From Endozoicomonas sp965199185 (GTDB lineage: Bacteria > Pseudomonadota > Gammaproteobacteria > Pseudomonadales > Endozoicomonadaceae), in the NCBI GenBank assembly GCA_965199185.1, contig CBDAQW010000031.1, positions 1 through 64,000 of the forward strand: a stretch of DNA of 64,000 bases, given 5' to 3'. Positions 16,664 to 26,410 of this stretch are shown here, piece after piece. Position numbers and translations under genes: made by a program. The notes beneath the pieces are model-generated. The model did not search any database. It was not told where the DNA came from and worked only from the letters and a program-made list of their open reading frames with translations. Each line of letters opens with the position of its first letter. Positions within the stretch are counted from its first letter, which is position 1.

Positions 16664-18280
16664 TTAATCCAACTTAGGACCGGCTGCAATTAGTGCCTTG
16701 CCTTCGTCATTATCAGTAAATTTGTTGAAGTTCGTGATAAAGCGATCAGCCAGGTCACGAGCCTTGCGCTCCCATTCTTCCTTATCTTCATAAGTGTCCT
16801 GTGGGTTCAGAATACCATCTTCGACCCCTTCAACACTCTGAGGAACGTGCAGACCGAAGTAAGGCAGTTCTGCGGTTTCGGCTTCATCGATAGAACCTTC
16901 CATGATGGCATCGATGATGGCACGGGTCGCTTTAATGGAGATCCGCTTGCCTGTGCCGTTCCAGCCGGTGTTGACCAGATAGGCGGTCGCACCATGCTCT
17001 TCCATCTTCTTGACCAACTCTTCAGCGTACTTGGTTGGGTGCAGAGTCAGGAAAGCAGCACCAAAGCAAGAAGAGAACGTCGGAGTTGGTTCGGTAATAC
17101 CACGTTCAGTACCCGCCAGCTTGGCAGTGAAACCAGACAGGAAGTGATACTTGGTCTGCTCAGGAGTCAGTTTGGATACCGGGGGCAGAACACCAAAGGC
17201 ATCAGCAGTCAGGAAGATAACCTTTTTGGCATGGCCCGCTTTGGATACCGGTTTAACAATGTTATGGATGTGTTCAATCGGATAGGAAACCCGGGTGTTC
17301 TCGGTTTTGGAATTATCATCAAAGTCGATCTTGCCTTCTGCATCGACAGTCACGTTTTCCAGCAGTGCATCGCGCTTGATGGCATCGTAGATGTCTGGCT
17401 CGTTTTCACGGCTTAGATTGATGGTCTTGGCGTAGCAGCCACCTTCAAAATTGAAGATACCGTCATCATCCCAGCCATGTTCGTCGTCACCAATCAGCGC
17501 CCGTTTAGGGTCGGCAGACAGTGTTGTCTTACCGGTACCGGACAGACCAAAGAATACCGCTACATCCCCTTTTTCACCGACATTGGCAGAGCAGTGCATA
17601 GACGCCATGCCCTGCAGAGGTAACAGGTAGTTCATCATAGCGAACATACCTTTCTTCATTTCGCCGCCGTACCAGGTGCCACCAATAACCTGCACTCGCT
17701 CGGTCAGGTTGAAGGCAACAAAGTTTTCCGAGTTGAGCCCCTGTTCTTTCCACTTCTGGTTGGTGGTTTTAGCGCCGTTCATGACGACGAAATCCGGTTC
17801 GAAGGTTTTCAGCTCTTCTTCAGAAGGACGGATAAACATGTTCTTAACAAAATGCGCTTGCCAGGCTACTTCCGTCACGATGCGGATTTTCAGGCGGGTA
17901 TCAGGATTTGCGCCACAAAATCCATCAATAACAAACAGACGTTTACCAGACAGTTGTTCAGTCACCAGACTTTTCAGATGCGTCCAGGTTTCTTGATTGA
18001 TGGACTTGTTGTCATTTTTGGAGTGTTCACTGGTCCACCAGATGGTGTCTTTTGTGGTGTCATCCTTAACGATCCATTTATCTTTAGGAGAGCGACCCGT
18101 GAAAATACCTGTATCTACAGCCACAGCGCCTAGCTCGGTAATGATACCCTTTTCATAGCCTTCGAGATCGGGACGGGTTTCTTCGACAAACAGCTCTTCA
18201 TACGATGGGTTGCGTACCACGTCGGTAACGTCCGTGATACCAATTTTTGCCAGTGCCTCAACTACACCTTGAATGGCCAT
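16664..18280 (-). CDS. pckA: Phosphoenolpyruvate carboxykinase (ATP)
   Basis: PckA converts oxaloacetate and ATP to phosphoenolpyruvate, CO2 and ADP, opening gluconeogenesis. The 538-residue protein carries the P-loop GLSGTGKTTLSADP near residue 248, the substrate-binding FTGRSPKDKWIV near 60, and a metal/ATP region LIGDDEHGWDDDGIFNFEGG. The ATG at 18280 has AGGAGAG eight bases upstream; a TTG two codons earlier is less likely. The neighbour hslO is also next to pckA in E. coli. Together with tkt, epd and pgk in this window it supports growth on non-sugar carbon. Confidence 0.95.
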   Translation of the reverse strand: MAIQGVVEALAKIGITDVTDVVRNPSYEELFVEETRPDLEGYEKGIITELGAVAVDTGIFTGRSPKDKWIVKDDTTKDTIWWTSEHSKNDNKSINQETWTHLKSLVTEQLSGKRLFVIDGFCGANPDTRLKIRIVTEVAWQAHFVKNMFIRPSEEELKTFEPDFVVMNGAKTTNQKWKEQGLNSENFVAFNLTERVQVIGGTWYGGEMKKGMFAMMNYLLPLQGMASMHCSANVGEKGDVAVFFGLSGTGKTTLSADPKRALIGDDEHGWDDDGIFNFEGGCYAKTINLSRENEPDIYDAIKRDALLENVTVDAEGKIDFDDNSKTENTRVSYPIEHIHNIVKPVSKAGHAKKVIFLTADAFGVLPPVSKLTPEQTKYHFLSGFTAKLAGTERGITEPTPTFSSCFGAAFLTLHPTKYAEELVKKMEEHGATAYLVNTGWNGTGKRISIKATRAIIDAIMEGSIDEAETAELPYFGLHVPQSVEGVEDGILNPQDTYEDKEEWERKARDLADRFITNFNKFTDNDEGKALIAAGPKLD

Positions 18281-18707
18281 GATCAAGCTCTCCTATAGCA
18301 GTGCATTTTATTAGATGAGTGACTTTGTTTTTTTCTGATAATTTTTGATCTGCGTATGTTAGGGTATTGAGTCTGATCTTTAAATAGCTCACAGCAACTT
18401 TTGCAGGCAGCCACCCTAATTCTTCTTTACGCTGAACCATGGTAATACGGTAAACCCCTAATACAAAAAAAGTGTTGTCCAAGATCAAATTTTTTATCGG
18501 ATGATCGAGAATCTTCCATTACAATCAAAGAGTAACAGTCAAACCAAGAAATTTTCCGTTTAATGACGCTAACATTTGTTAGAAAAGGAAATTGATTGTT
18601 AACTGAGGATTAAAAAATATATTCAGCCGTATCATTGTTTTTGAACAGGCAGGAGAAACCTCCTTGTTTCCTACCCGGATTTTCGGCTTATTCCACTCAT
18701 TCAACGG
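18281..18707. other. Intergenic region upstream of pckA
   Basis: These 427 bp hold the pckA promoter region and the end of hslO. The sequence is AT-rich; a short stem (AGGAG / CTCCT, near 18650) follows hslO. No gene or clear operator was recognised. Confidence 0.35.
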
Positions 18708-19580
18708 TCAGTGATATTTGAGCTCTTCTCCGGCAAAAAGACGCTCTACGTCGTCTTTATTAAAGCGGTACTGTTGGCTGCAGAACTGACAATCCATGGC
18801 TACAACACCCACTTCTTCAATGACGCTGTCAATCTCGGCCTTTGCCAGTGAACGGATAACTTTGGCACTGCGCTGTCGTGAACAGTTGCAACTGAAAACA
18901 ATGTCATTGATGTCAAACAAACGAACATCTTCCTCATGAAACAAGCGCGTAAGGATGGTCTGGTTATCGAGTTCCAGCAGCTCTTCATCGGTCACAGTAT
19001 TGGCCAGTGCCGATACGTGCTCCCAAAATGCACTCCGTGCTTCAACAGATACTTCTGCACTGGCAGGCAGCGACTGTAACAGCATCCCGGCACAGGATTG
19101 GCCATTACTGGCCAGCCAGAGCTTGGTAGGCAACTGAACGGATTGAGCGAAGTAATCTTCCAGACATTCAACCAGAGTGGCCTTATTCAGCGGCACAATA
19201 CCTTGATAGCGATTGCCTTTAACCGGATCAACCGTAATGACCATTGTGCCCTCACCCAATAACTCTTTCAGAGAATCGCCCTGAACTTTCTCTTCATCAA
19301 AACGGGCCAGCACCCGGAATGTTTTTTGATCGGAGCACTCCACCATCAACAGAGATAAGGCACCATCCCCCTTCGCCTGAAGCGTCATTACACCTTCGAA
19401 TTTGAGCGTTGTACTTAAGAGAATGGATGCCGCCGCCAATTCTCCCAATTGCTTGAGAATAGGTTTTGGGTACTGATGAGCAGCCACAGCCTGCGCAAAG
19501 CTGCTTTCCATGCCTACCAATTCGCCGCGAATGTCAGTGTTATCGAATAGAAAACGCTGGGAAATATCGTTGTTACTCAT
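18708..19580 (-). CDS. hslO: Redox-regulated chaperone Hsp33
   Basis: Hsp33 is a holdase activated by oxidation and unfolding. The 290-residue product has the N-terminal fold (GELVGMESSFAQAVAAHQYP) and the C-terminal zinc switch with CNC near residue 235 and CQFC near 268, that is CxC...CxxC. The start at 19580 (MSNNDISQRF) matches the family and follows AAGAGA; a longer frame to 19670 adds non-conserved residues. The pckA-hslO pairing is conserved in gammaproteobacteria. Confidence 0.93.
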   Translation of the reverse strand: MSNNDISQRFLFDNTDIRGELVGMESSFAQAVAAHQYPKPILKQLGELAAASILLSTTLKFEGVMTLQAKGDGALSLLMVECSDQKTFRVLARFDEEKVQGDSLKELLGEGTMVITVDPVKGNRYQGIVPLNKATLVECLEDYFAQSVQLPTKLWLASNGQSCAGMLLQSLPASAEVSVEARSAFWEHVSALANTVTDEELLELDNQTILTRLFHEEDVRLFDINDIVFSCNCSRQRSAKVIRSLAKAEIDSVIEEVGVVAMDCQFCSQQYRFNKDDVERLFAGEELKYH

Positions 19581-19741
19581 TAAATCTCTTATGCTCTCGG
19601 TTAGCATCAAAATGAGCATTATAGTCAGTTCAATATATGAACTCACCGGTTGCTTATACCAACAGTACATCCTCTTGAGTCTTGGTTACTTTGGCCGCTA
19701 GATATACAGATATAAATAAAGAAGAAAGTTAGGGACAGATC

Positions 19742-22705
19742 ATGGAAGGACCTAAACCTTCAGTTAACTCTTTACACTCAGTTCAATATCAAACTGCGCC
19801 CGACCAGCCGGGGGATTCAGGTGCAGCAGTGTCTGCACAACAAAGGCAGCGCTATACGCCCGAAACGCCCGTTTCTACTCCGGATACCCCTATTCATGAA
19901 AGAGCCGTCAGAAAACAGAACTATCCCGCACAGCTGACTTTATCGGGTCGAATTAAACAGCACTCTGATGCCTATCTTGAACATCACTCGCAAATTGTAA
20001 CTATCGATAATGAACTGGCTCTTGCTAACAGCGTGCCTGATATTCGTCGATTACTGGAAAACCCTGCAGAGGCCGAAGCCGACCACCCATTTACCATTCT
20101 CTGGGTGCCTGATGATGGCGGCGAGTCAGTTCGGGTCATCCCTCCGGGTGATCATATGGTGCAGCAGACTGAGCTGGCCGAAGAGCTGAAACAAAATCTA
20201 CACAGCCAACTGAACACTTTGGAAGCCAAATATCTGCCAAATAAAATCCGAGAGTTAAATCATAAAAAAGAAGAAGAACAGATACTCAAAGAGCATGCGG
20301 CTTCAGAGCTGAGTAAATTGGGTGTCGACCTTCCAGAGCTGCCAAAACCTGCCAGAGTAACGGTGTTTGGTGCGAGTAGTATCAAACAATCTGTGATTAC
20401 AAAAGCGTCTGTAGTACCGAAAGAAATAGAACATAGCAACATAGCGCAGAGAGACACCCCGCCCCTTACAACGTCTGTCACGGAAACATCAAAGGCGATT
20501 GAAAACCATCAAAGCAATGTGTCTTCAACCGTCGACGGTTCATTTCAGTTCAAACATATCGGAGCAGCAGAGAAGGAAGCTCCCAAACCTCATCCAACTG
20601 AGAATGTTAGTCAAACAACGGATACCACTTCAGATCAGTTAGCAGACTTGAAGGAAGAAGCTTATGGGGAAAAAGACTATGAGGAGAAAGGCTACGAAAA
20701 AGAAGCTCGCACAGCGATAGATTCTTCTTTTGAAAGAAGTCAAAATACACCTCGCATTTATTCAGATGTGACCCATCCGCCGCTACAAACATCAGATATA
20801 TCAATACCATCACAGACTGCATCTGATTCACAGAATGTCTCTTTTGAAAAAATCTACCCTACCGGCAATACAAAGTTTGTTCCGATCTTTAAACCTAAAG
20901 GTCAGTCGGGCGGTAATTTGGCAACCGTTAATGCGGGTGATCCGGGGTTATATGTCGGTGGCGGTGGAATAAACAGGCAATTTGGCAACGACCTTCACGA
21001 TAGAAGTCAGCATTTCCAGAATTTTCACCAAAAGTTATGGAATGAATGTTTACCTAACAATTATCTCTGGGCAACATCTGATGATCTTAACCAAGTCCCG
21101 GGGCTAGAAGCCTCACTGATGTACAAACCTGCGTCCGTCAGAGGCTTAACCGGCACTGTATTTATTGATGTCTTTAAAGAACCCTGGCCCAATAACAACC
21201 CTGGCAATAAAGCCATGGTGTACATTGTTCCTCCTGACGGCAGAGCAATGGTGGATGCAGACAGGTTTAAATCAGAGGTTTCACGTACTGCCGGAGATAT
21301 TGTCCAAACACTACACCAGTACAACCTTATTGCTGTTAAATCGGACAGTCAGCCAGTCATTACCGATCTTCGGGTCTGCGGTTTCAGCAGTGATTCTTTC
21401 AAACATGCACAGGTAACGAAAGAGGAAGTGGGTGCGTGTATAGATGATGGAATTCGCAAAGCACTGAAAGAAATTCAAAATGAGAATAGCGCCTCTTCAC
21501 ATCTGAAAAAAATTGAGTATGCCACCAATAAAGATATCCATGATCCGGGCAAGTACGATTCAGTGTTTGCAACAGCAAATATGTCGCCTGTGGTGGCAGA
21601 GAAGCCATTGGGCAACTTTGATGATCTGTCTTTCACCGCAGACTCACTGACACACCAAGTAGCTTCAAATACCAACTCACTGGTGGACGGCTCTGGTACA
21701 AGTTCGACCGATTCATATTACTCTACATTTGAGACTCCCTCCCAGATTGGCACCTTCAGCCCTCCACTGCGGAGCAGTTTCAAGCACCTCAACTCACACA
21801 AAGAAAAAAGGATGACCTTTTTGGAAAACGCCAGCCCTTTAACAAATCCAGACTGGCTTACAGCACCACCAAAACACCGCAATAAAACCGTCGAGATTGA
21901 TGCATTGAAAGCCTGCGCTTTTGAACCAACGATCATGCCTGAAGATCATGAAGCCAATATGACTAAGGCATTGGATGCAATGTATGGCAACCCACCTCCT
22001 TTAGATACGCTTTTTTCTTCTGGTAGCGCTCCGTACCCACGACTGTATTCTGTCAGAAAAGCTCAGCTAGCCAGAGTACTGCTTAATTTTCATCGAAAAC
22101 ACTCATTGCATAATAACCGATTACGCGAGATTCCAGATGCAGCACTGCCAGCGTTCGAACTGAGCGTGCTCTGTTCTTCAGAAAGCCCATCTCTTTCCAG
22201 AGCTGAAAGTCTCAATTTGGCAAAACAATACCCAATTCCAAAGGCTTTGAATCTGGCAATATTCAGAGCGCGCAACCAGAGCTTCAAACCTGAAGATAGT
22301 ATTTTTGCCACTATTCTCAAGGACGTTGAAAGCCTTGATGGGATGCGCAATCGTCAGAACTTTAATCTTGCTCAACTGACGTCTTACAGCATGTATGATT
22401 TAACCGCCAAACAAGAGTTGAAGACTATTTGCGAGGAGTACAGCCAGCTTCTATCGGAGCAGGGCGAGTTGCTTTACGGCAAAAAATCCAGAGAAAATCC
22501 AAGCCAACATACTGGATTAGTTATCCATCAGTCGCTGGAGGCTCCACAGTCAAATTTTTTGCTGCAAGAGCATGAAGAGTTTACATTTTCTGTTGAACGA
22601 AGCAGTCAGTACGAGAACCGACAAGATTTGGTTTCAGCAGCCCTTAAAGACATTTCAAGACATAAAACGCTGAGTAGTATCTACGACTTGAGGTTGAACC
22701 GTTAG
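19742..22705 (+). CDS. Orphan protein with macro-domain-like core
   Basis: This 987-residue protein has no signal peptide and matches no family I can name as a whole. Residues 1-375 are polar, rich in Pro, Ser, Thr and Glu, with a helical charged stretch near 160-195. Residues about 377-580 resemble an ADP-ribose-binding macro domain: TVNAGDPGLYVGGGGINRQF (395-414) parallels the VNAAN...GGGGV...I loop, VYIVPPDG is a likely core strand, and the segment from TDLRVCGFSS through VTKEEVGACIDDGIRKAL recalls the last strand and helix. Residues 580-987 are again polar with helical patches. The gene starts after GGGA, stands alone, and has no paralogue here. Large, mostly disordered proteins with one eukaryote-like domain are typical effector candidates; delivery to a host is inference. 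The macro call needs a profile or structure check. Confidence 0.55.
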   Translation: MEGPKPSVNSLHSVQYQTAPDQPGDSGAAVSAQQRQRYTPETPVSTPDTPIHERAVRKQNYPAQLTLSGRIKQHSDAYLEHHSQIVTIDNELALANSVPDIRRLLENPAEAEADHPFTILWVPDDGGESVRVIPPGDHMVQQTELAEELKQNLHSQLNTLEAKYLPNKIRELNHKKEEEQILKEHAASELSKLGVDLPELPKPARVTVFGASSIKQSVITKASVVPKEIEHSNIAQRDTPPLTTSVTETSKAIENHQSNVSSTVDGSFQFKHIGAAEKEAPKPHPTENVSQTTDTTSDQLADLKEEAYGEKDYEEKGYEKEARTAIDSSFERSQNTPRIYSDVTHPPLQTSDISIPSQTASDSQNVSFEKIYPTGNTKFVPIFKPKGQSGGNLATVNAGDPGLYVGGGGINRQFGNDLHDRSQHFQNFHQKLWNECLPNNYLWATSDDLNQVPGLEASLMYKPASVRGLTGTVFIDVFKEPWPNNNPGNKAMVYIVPPDGRAMVDADRFKSEVSRTAGDIVQTLHQYNLIAVKSDSQPVITDLRVCGFSSDSFKHAQVTKEEVGACIDDGIRKALKEIQNENSASSHLKKIEYATNKDIHDPGKYDSVFATANMSPVVAEKPLGNFDDLSFTADSLTHQVASNTNSLVDGSGTSSTDSYYSTFETPSQIGTFSPPLRSSFKHLNSHKEKRMTFLENASPLTNPDWLTAPPKHRNKTVEIDALKACAFEPTIMPEDHEANMTKALDAMYGNPPPLDTLFSSGSAPYPRLYSVRKAQLARVLLNFHRKHSLHNNRLREIPDAALPAFELSVLCSSESPSLSRAESLNLAKQYPIPKALNLAIFRARNQSFKPEDSIFATILKDVESLDGMRNRQNFNLAQLTSYSMYDLTAKQELKTICEEYSQLLSEQGELLYGKKSRENPSQHTGLVIHQSLEAPQSNFLLQEHEEFTFSVERSSQYENRQDLVSAALKDISRHKTLSSIYDLRLNR

Positions 22706-22882
22706 GGAAGTCGTAGTACGAAATTCACCACCGTTCGCACTGAGCCTCAGGATGAACGAAGTTTTCGGTAAATTTTACGTTGCCGCTCCTCTTAGTCTGC
22801 TTCATCCTTGAAAATACACTCACCACTCCCTGAAGATTGTACCTGGTTGAACAAGAGAAACTCCGTACTTTGAATATTGCAT

Positions 22883-23056
22883 TTAACCCAACTGGGCTAC
22901 AACAGCAACAGCATCCGGATTACGGATGGTATCAGCCACAGGGACTTTATTGACCCGCAAACTACTGAAGCGATATTCATCTTCGATAGTAATATCAACC
23001 GCTATGCAGGTGTGGGAAATACCGGCAGGGCCAGCTGTTACTGCAACGATTTTCAT
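22883..23056 (-). pseudogene. Remnant of PTS fructose EIIB (FruA)
   Basis: From an ATG at 23056 with a good AGAGGT site, the minus strand reads MKIVAVTAGPAGISHTCIAV, close to the start of PTS fructose EIIB domains (VTACPTGIAHT). The phosphorylated Cys is replaced by Gly. The sequence then jumps to what looks like the end of the domain (ADTIRNPDAVAV) and stops at 57 codons, where an intact domain has about 100 before the EIIC membrane part. It is therefore an internally deleted relic. The rest of 22706-23347 has no gene; a degenerate hairpin (CTGAGCCTCAG) lies at about 22740. Confidence 0.55.
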
Positions 23057-23121
23057 TGGTTTACCTCTGGTTCTGAAGCGGTCGCAGCCAATGCTACTTA
23101 AATTCATACACATCGTAATTG

Positions 23122-23158
23122 AACCTAAATTCAGCCGTTGGACACTTGAATTTAGGTT
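23122..23158. repeat. 12-bp perfect inverted repeat
   Basis: AACCTAAATTCA (23122-23133) and TGAATTTAGGTT (23147-23158) form a perfect 12-pair stem with a 13-base loop just upstream of the EIIB remnant. It could be an old terminator or a mobile-element end; no T run follows. Confidence 0.45.
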
Positions 23159-23347
23159 GAATCACGAGCATGAAGGAGCAGAGTCATCGTTCAGAAATTC
23201 GTCATTTGACAAATCAGAATAAGGCCAGACCCGTTTCAGAGGTTTTGTAATGGAACAGATGGGAATTGAAGACCGGCTCCTGAGTAACTACATGCAATCA
23301 AAAGCAATGGCTGAGAGCATTAGCCTTACAGGGCGACTAGAGTCGCC

Positions 23348-24655
23348 CTAAGAAGAGCCGTCTGAATAAGAAACCCGAAGTCTCTGCAGTAATTGCCCCG
23401 TAGCCCCTAAAATTCGGTACCGGGCAAACGCTTCCTGATAAATGGCTGAGGTCAGGCTACGACTTGATTGAAACAGCTCATTCTCACCATCCAGAAGATC
23501 AAGGAGCGTACGTTTGCCAAGATTAAACTGTTCACGATAGGCCGCTACTGTCTCTTTACTGGATTTCTCATGGATCTTCAGAAACTTTTTCTGACGCCCT
23601 GTCATCTCCAGAGCGGCCCAGGCAATGCGGAGTTTTTCTTCTGCATTACGCAAAGTGCGATCCAGCAGAGCCCGACTCTCCTCCACTCTGTATGCACTTT
23701 CCTGAATCCGGGCTTTATCGCCACCTCCGCGAAACAGGTTGTATCTCAAACGAAGCATGGCAGTGAGATCAATATTGGCACCACGGCTACCATCTGCATT
23801 CTGACGCCAGTTCCGATCTATTTCTACGTCCAGGGTGGGAAGGTGTGCACTGCGCAAAGATTTATACTGCGCCCTGGTTGATTCGATTTCCAATTCTGCA
23901 GCTCTGACTCCGGGATGATGATTATGTACCTCTGTTAAAGCCTGCTGAAGACTGCCCGGCAACACAAGGTTGTAAGAACCCGGCAGCTCCAATGCTTCTG
24001 GTGATTTACCAACCAGAGCAACATACTCACTTTCAGCATCAAGCAGATTATTTCGAGCACTGATGAGGTTAGCATTGGCACGAGCACGTCGACCTTCAAT
24101 CTGTGCCAGATCGGATTTACTGGCCACGCCCTGTGTGGCTCTTTTTTTAATTTGCTGATAGATATTGTTATGGACATCTAGATTATCTTCTGCCATCGTT
24201 ACATGTTCAGCCCGCTCCAGAACTTTTAGATAGACATCAATAATCCGTAAAGCCAACTCTTCATAGGTCACCTGCAGCCGCCATTGTTCAGCCTTGCTGC
24301 GCTGTCTGGCACTGTCAACAGAGTTCATGGTGCTGAATCCGGCGAACAGATTCTGTCTCACTGAGAAAGAGGCTTCCTTTCTGGTCAAACTGACACCATC
24401 AAGGTCAGGAATGGTTTTATCATTTTTCCGTTGTTTACCAACGCCTGTTGCCACATCCAAAGAAGGCCAGTAAGAAGAGCGTGCAGCACTGACCAGTTCT
24501 TCCTGAGCTTGCCAGCGGCTCATGCTTGCCTGAGCCAGCGGATGTTCTGCCAGGACTTTGGCGATAACCGCTTCCAGTGTTTCAGCATAGCAGGAAGACC
24601 CCCAGGCTATAGCTCCGGAGACCAGCCCGGCCCGCATAAAAGATAATGCTTTCAT
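23348..24655 (-). CDS. tolC: TolC-family outer membrane efflux/secretion channel
   Basis: The 435-residue precursor has a signal peptide (cleavage near SSCYAETL) and two repeated helical halves with the OEP-family features: QNLFAGFSTMNSVDSARQR near residue 100 and LRYNLFRGGGDKARIQES near 290, each a beta-strand/helix junction of the trimeric barrel and tunnel. The C-terminal EQFNLGKRTLLDLLDGENEL recalls the TolC/LapE/AggA type used with type I secretion ABC exporters. No inner membrane partner is nearby, so it may serve several pumps. A hairpin (GGGCGACT / AGTCGCCC, 23331-23348) overlaps the stop. AGGGAT precedes the ATG. Confidence 0.85.
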   Translation of the reverse strand: MKALSFMRAGLVSGAIAWGSSCYAETLEAVIAKVLAEHPLAQASMSRWQAQEELVSAARSSYWPSLDVATGVGKQRKNDKTIPDLDGVSLTRKEASFSVRQNLFAGFSTMNSVDSARQRSKAEQWRLQVTYEELALRIIDVYLKVLERAEHVTMAEDNLDVHNNIYQQIKKRATQGVASKSDLAQIEGRRARANANLISARNNLLDAESEYVALVGKSPEALELPGSYNLVLPGSLQQALTEVHNHHPGVRAAELEIESTRAQYKSLRSAHLPTLDVEIDRNWRQNADGSRGANIDLTAMLRLRYNLFRGGGDKARIQESAYRVEESRALLDRTLRNAEEKLRIAWAALEMTGRQKKFLKIHEKSSKETVAAYREQFNLGKRTLLDLLDGENELFQSSRSLTSAIYQEAFARYRILGATGQLLQRLRVSYSDGSS

Positions 24656-24898
24656 TCTGATCCCTGTGATTAAACCTTCCTAATTTAAAGTATTTCATCG
24701 CCTTATTGAGATATAACTTAAGGAGAGATTCTTTAGCGGATAGGTACTTACGTTCTGGTAACAGAAGAGCAAACTATGGTAAAACACAGTAGTAGTGCAT
24801 TGCTGATATATAAAGGCAACAAATAGAAGTTGAAAGAGTCAGCTCTCCCTGGCCAGTAGCGGAGAAATGAACTTATTGATCGTTGCCGGGGAGCATAA

Positions 24899-25297
24899 AT
24901 GGTAAATAATGAAACACTTTTAAAGGTGATGGTAATCGACGATAGTAAAACCATTCGTCGCACCGCAGAAACACTTCTGAAGAAAGCAGGCTGTGATGTG
25001 GTTACCGCTAATGATGGATTCTCAGCCTTGGCTAAAATCGCAGAAACAAAACCGCATATTATTTTTGTGGATATCATGATGCCAAGGCTGGATGGCTATC
25101 AAACCTGCACCCTAATAAAAAATAATCAGTCTTTCAGACACACACCTGTCATCATGCTGTCCAGTAAAGATGGCCTGTTTGATCGGGCAAAGGGTCGTAT
25201 TGTCGGTTCGGATTATTATCTCACCAAGCCGTTCAGCAAAGACGAGTTGCTGGGAGCAATCAAAGATCATTGTCCGAAATACGCACAGGCTGTTTAA
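24899..25297 (+). CDS. pilG: Response regulator PilG
   Basis: A 132-residue stand-alone receiver domain: acidic pocket IDDSKT near residue 14, phospho-acceptor Asp in FVDIMMPRLDGY near residue 58, and the Lys of LTKPFS near 109. PilG of the Pil-Chp system controls type IV pilus extension through ATPase and cyclic-AMP pathways. It opens the cluster pilG-pilH-pilI-pilJ-chpA-chpC, all plus strand. The ATG follows a GGGGAG site. Confidence 0.9.
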   Translation: MVNNETLLKVMVIDDSKTIRRTAETLLKKAGCDVVTANDGFSALAKIAETKPHIIFVDIMMPRLDGYQTCTLIKNNQSFRHTPVIMLSSKDGLFDRAKGRIVGSDYYLTKPFSKDELLGAIKDHCPKYAQAV

Positions 25298-25372
25298 GTC
25301 ATGCAGTGAATAATGCATTGCAAGATGTGTATTACTGATAATTAATTTTGACAATAGATTCCAGAGGACGTT

Positions 25373-25738
25373 ATGGCAAAAATACTAATTATTGATGATT
25401 CGCCGACAGAGTTACACCAACTAAGCACCATACTGGAAAATCATGGCCACCAAATCGTTACTGCTGAAAATGGTGCCGACGGTGTATCGATATGTGTTGC
25501 AGAAAAACCTGATGCGGTATTAATGGATATCGTCATGCCCGAGCTGAACGGCTTTCAGGCTACCAGACAACTGAGTAAACATTCAGAAACACAGCATATT
25601 CCAATCATCATTATTACAACAAAAGATCAGGAAACCGATCGTGTCTGGGGAATGCGTCAGGGTGCCAGAAACTACCTGACCAAGCCTATCAGCGAAAACA
25701 ATCTGCTTAATGCTCTGAGCGACTTAGCTATTGCCTGA
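25373..25738 (+). CDS. pilH: Response regulator PilH
   Basis: A 121-residue receiver domain with IIDDSPTE near residue 5, the phospho-acceptor Asp in LMDIVMPELNGF near 51 and Lys in YLTKPIS near 101. PilH antagonises or tunes PilG in pilus retraction and twitching. It lies 75 bp after pilG, and AGAGGA precedes the start. Confidence 0.9.
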   Translation: MAKILIIDDSPTELHQLSTILENHGHQIVTAENGADGVSICVAEKPDAVLMDIVMPELNGFQATRQLSKHSETQHIPIIIITTKDQETDRVWGMRQGARNYLTKPISENNLLNALSDLAIA

Positions 25739-25822
25739 TCAATAATTCTGTGGTTTGTTTAAATACTAATATTTACAAACCATGCATAGCCTGAAAGGGA
25801 TTTTATAGGAAGCAGAAGTACA

Positions 25823-26365
25823 ATGATCTACGCCATACAACCTTTTGAATACCTCAAGGCGCTGGAACTTTGTGCTATCCAGTATTCTGTTGAAGTACCA
25901 GAAGAAGAAACCCGGGCCACATTTTGGGACGGTGTCAGTTTCAGGCTGAATGATTACCTGTTTACGGTAGGCATTAGTGAGATCACAGAGATCCTGCCTG
26001 TTCCACAGGTAACACCTCTGCCGGGCGTCAAACCATGGGCTAAAGGTATTGCCAATGTACACGGACGGTTGATTCCAATCATTGATCTCAGAGTATTTTT
26101 TGACCTGCCCACGTCATCAGAAGCCGGTTATCAACGAATTATTATTATTGAACAAAAAGAATTATCTGTTGGTGTCATTGTTGACGAAGTCTATGGACGA
26201 CAACGCATACCATTATCGGATCACCAAAAAATAGTACCGGCGGAACTACCGGAAAACATTCTCCCTTTTACGAACGGCTGTTATCAGCAGGATGACAGAT
26301 ACATCGTGTTTGGTGCAGAACAATTAGTTGTCAGTGATAACTTCCTGGCTGCAGCCAGTGAATGA
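25823..26365 (+). CDS. pilI: CheW-like adaptor PilI
   Basis: The 180-residue product has one CheW domain: FRLNDYLFTVGISEITEIL near residues 41-59, the PLPGVKPWAKGIANVHGRLI segment and IIDLRVFFDLP. CheW-type adaptors couple the chemoreceptor (PilJ) to the histidine kinase (ChpA). Its place between pilH and pilJ supports the name. Confidence 0.88.
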   Translation: MIYAIQPFEYLKALELCAIQYSVEVPEEETRATFWDGVSFRLNDYLFTVGISEITEILPVPQVTPLPGVKPWAKGIANVHGRLIPIIDLRVFFDLPTSSEAGYQRIIIIEQKELSVGVIVDEVYGRQRIPLSDHQKIVPAELPENILPFTNGCYQQDDRYIVFGAEQLVVSDNFLAAASE

Positions 26366-26410
26366 TCGGAAAATGCAGATGCCAGTTGCCAATTCGGGGA
26401 AAGAAGAAAA

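Noticed and set aside
22877..23101. 74-codon plus-strand frame
   Set aside because: It is antisense to the EIIB remnant and has no recognisable content.
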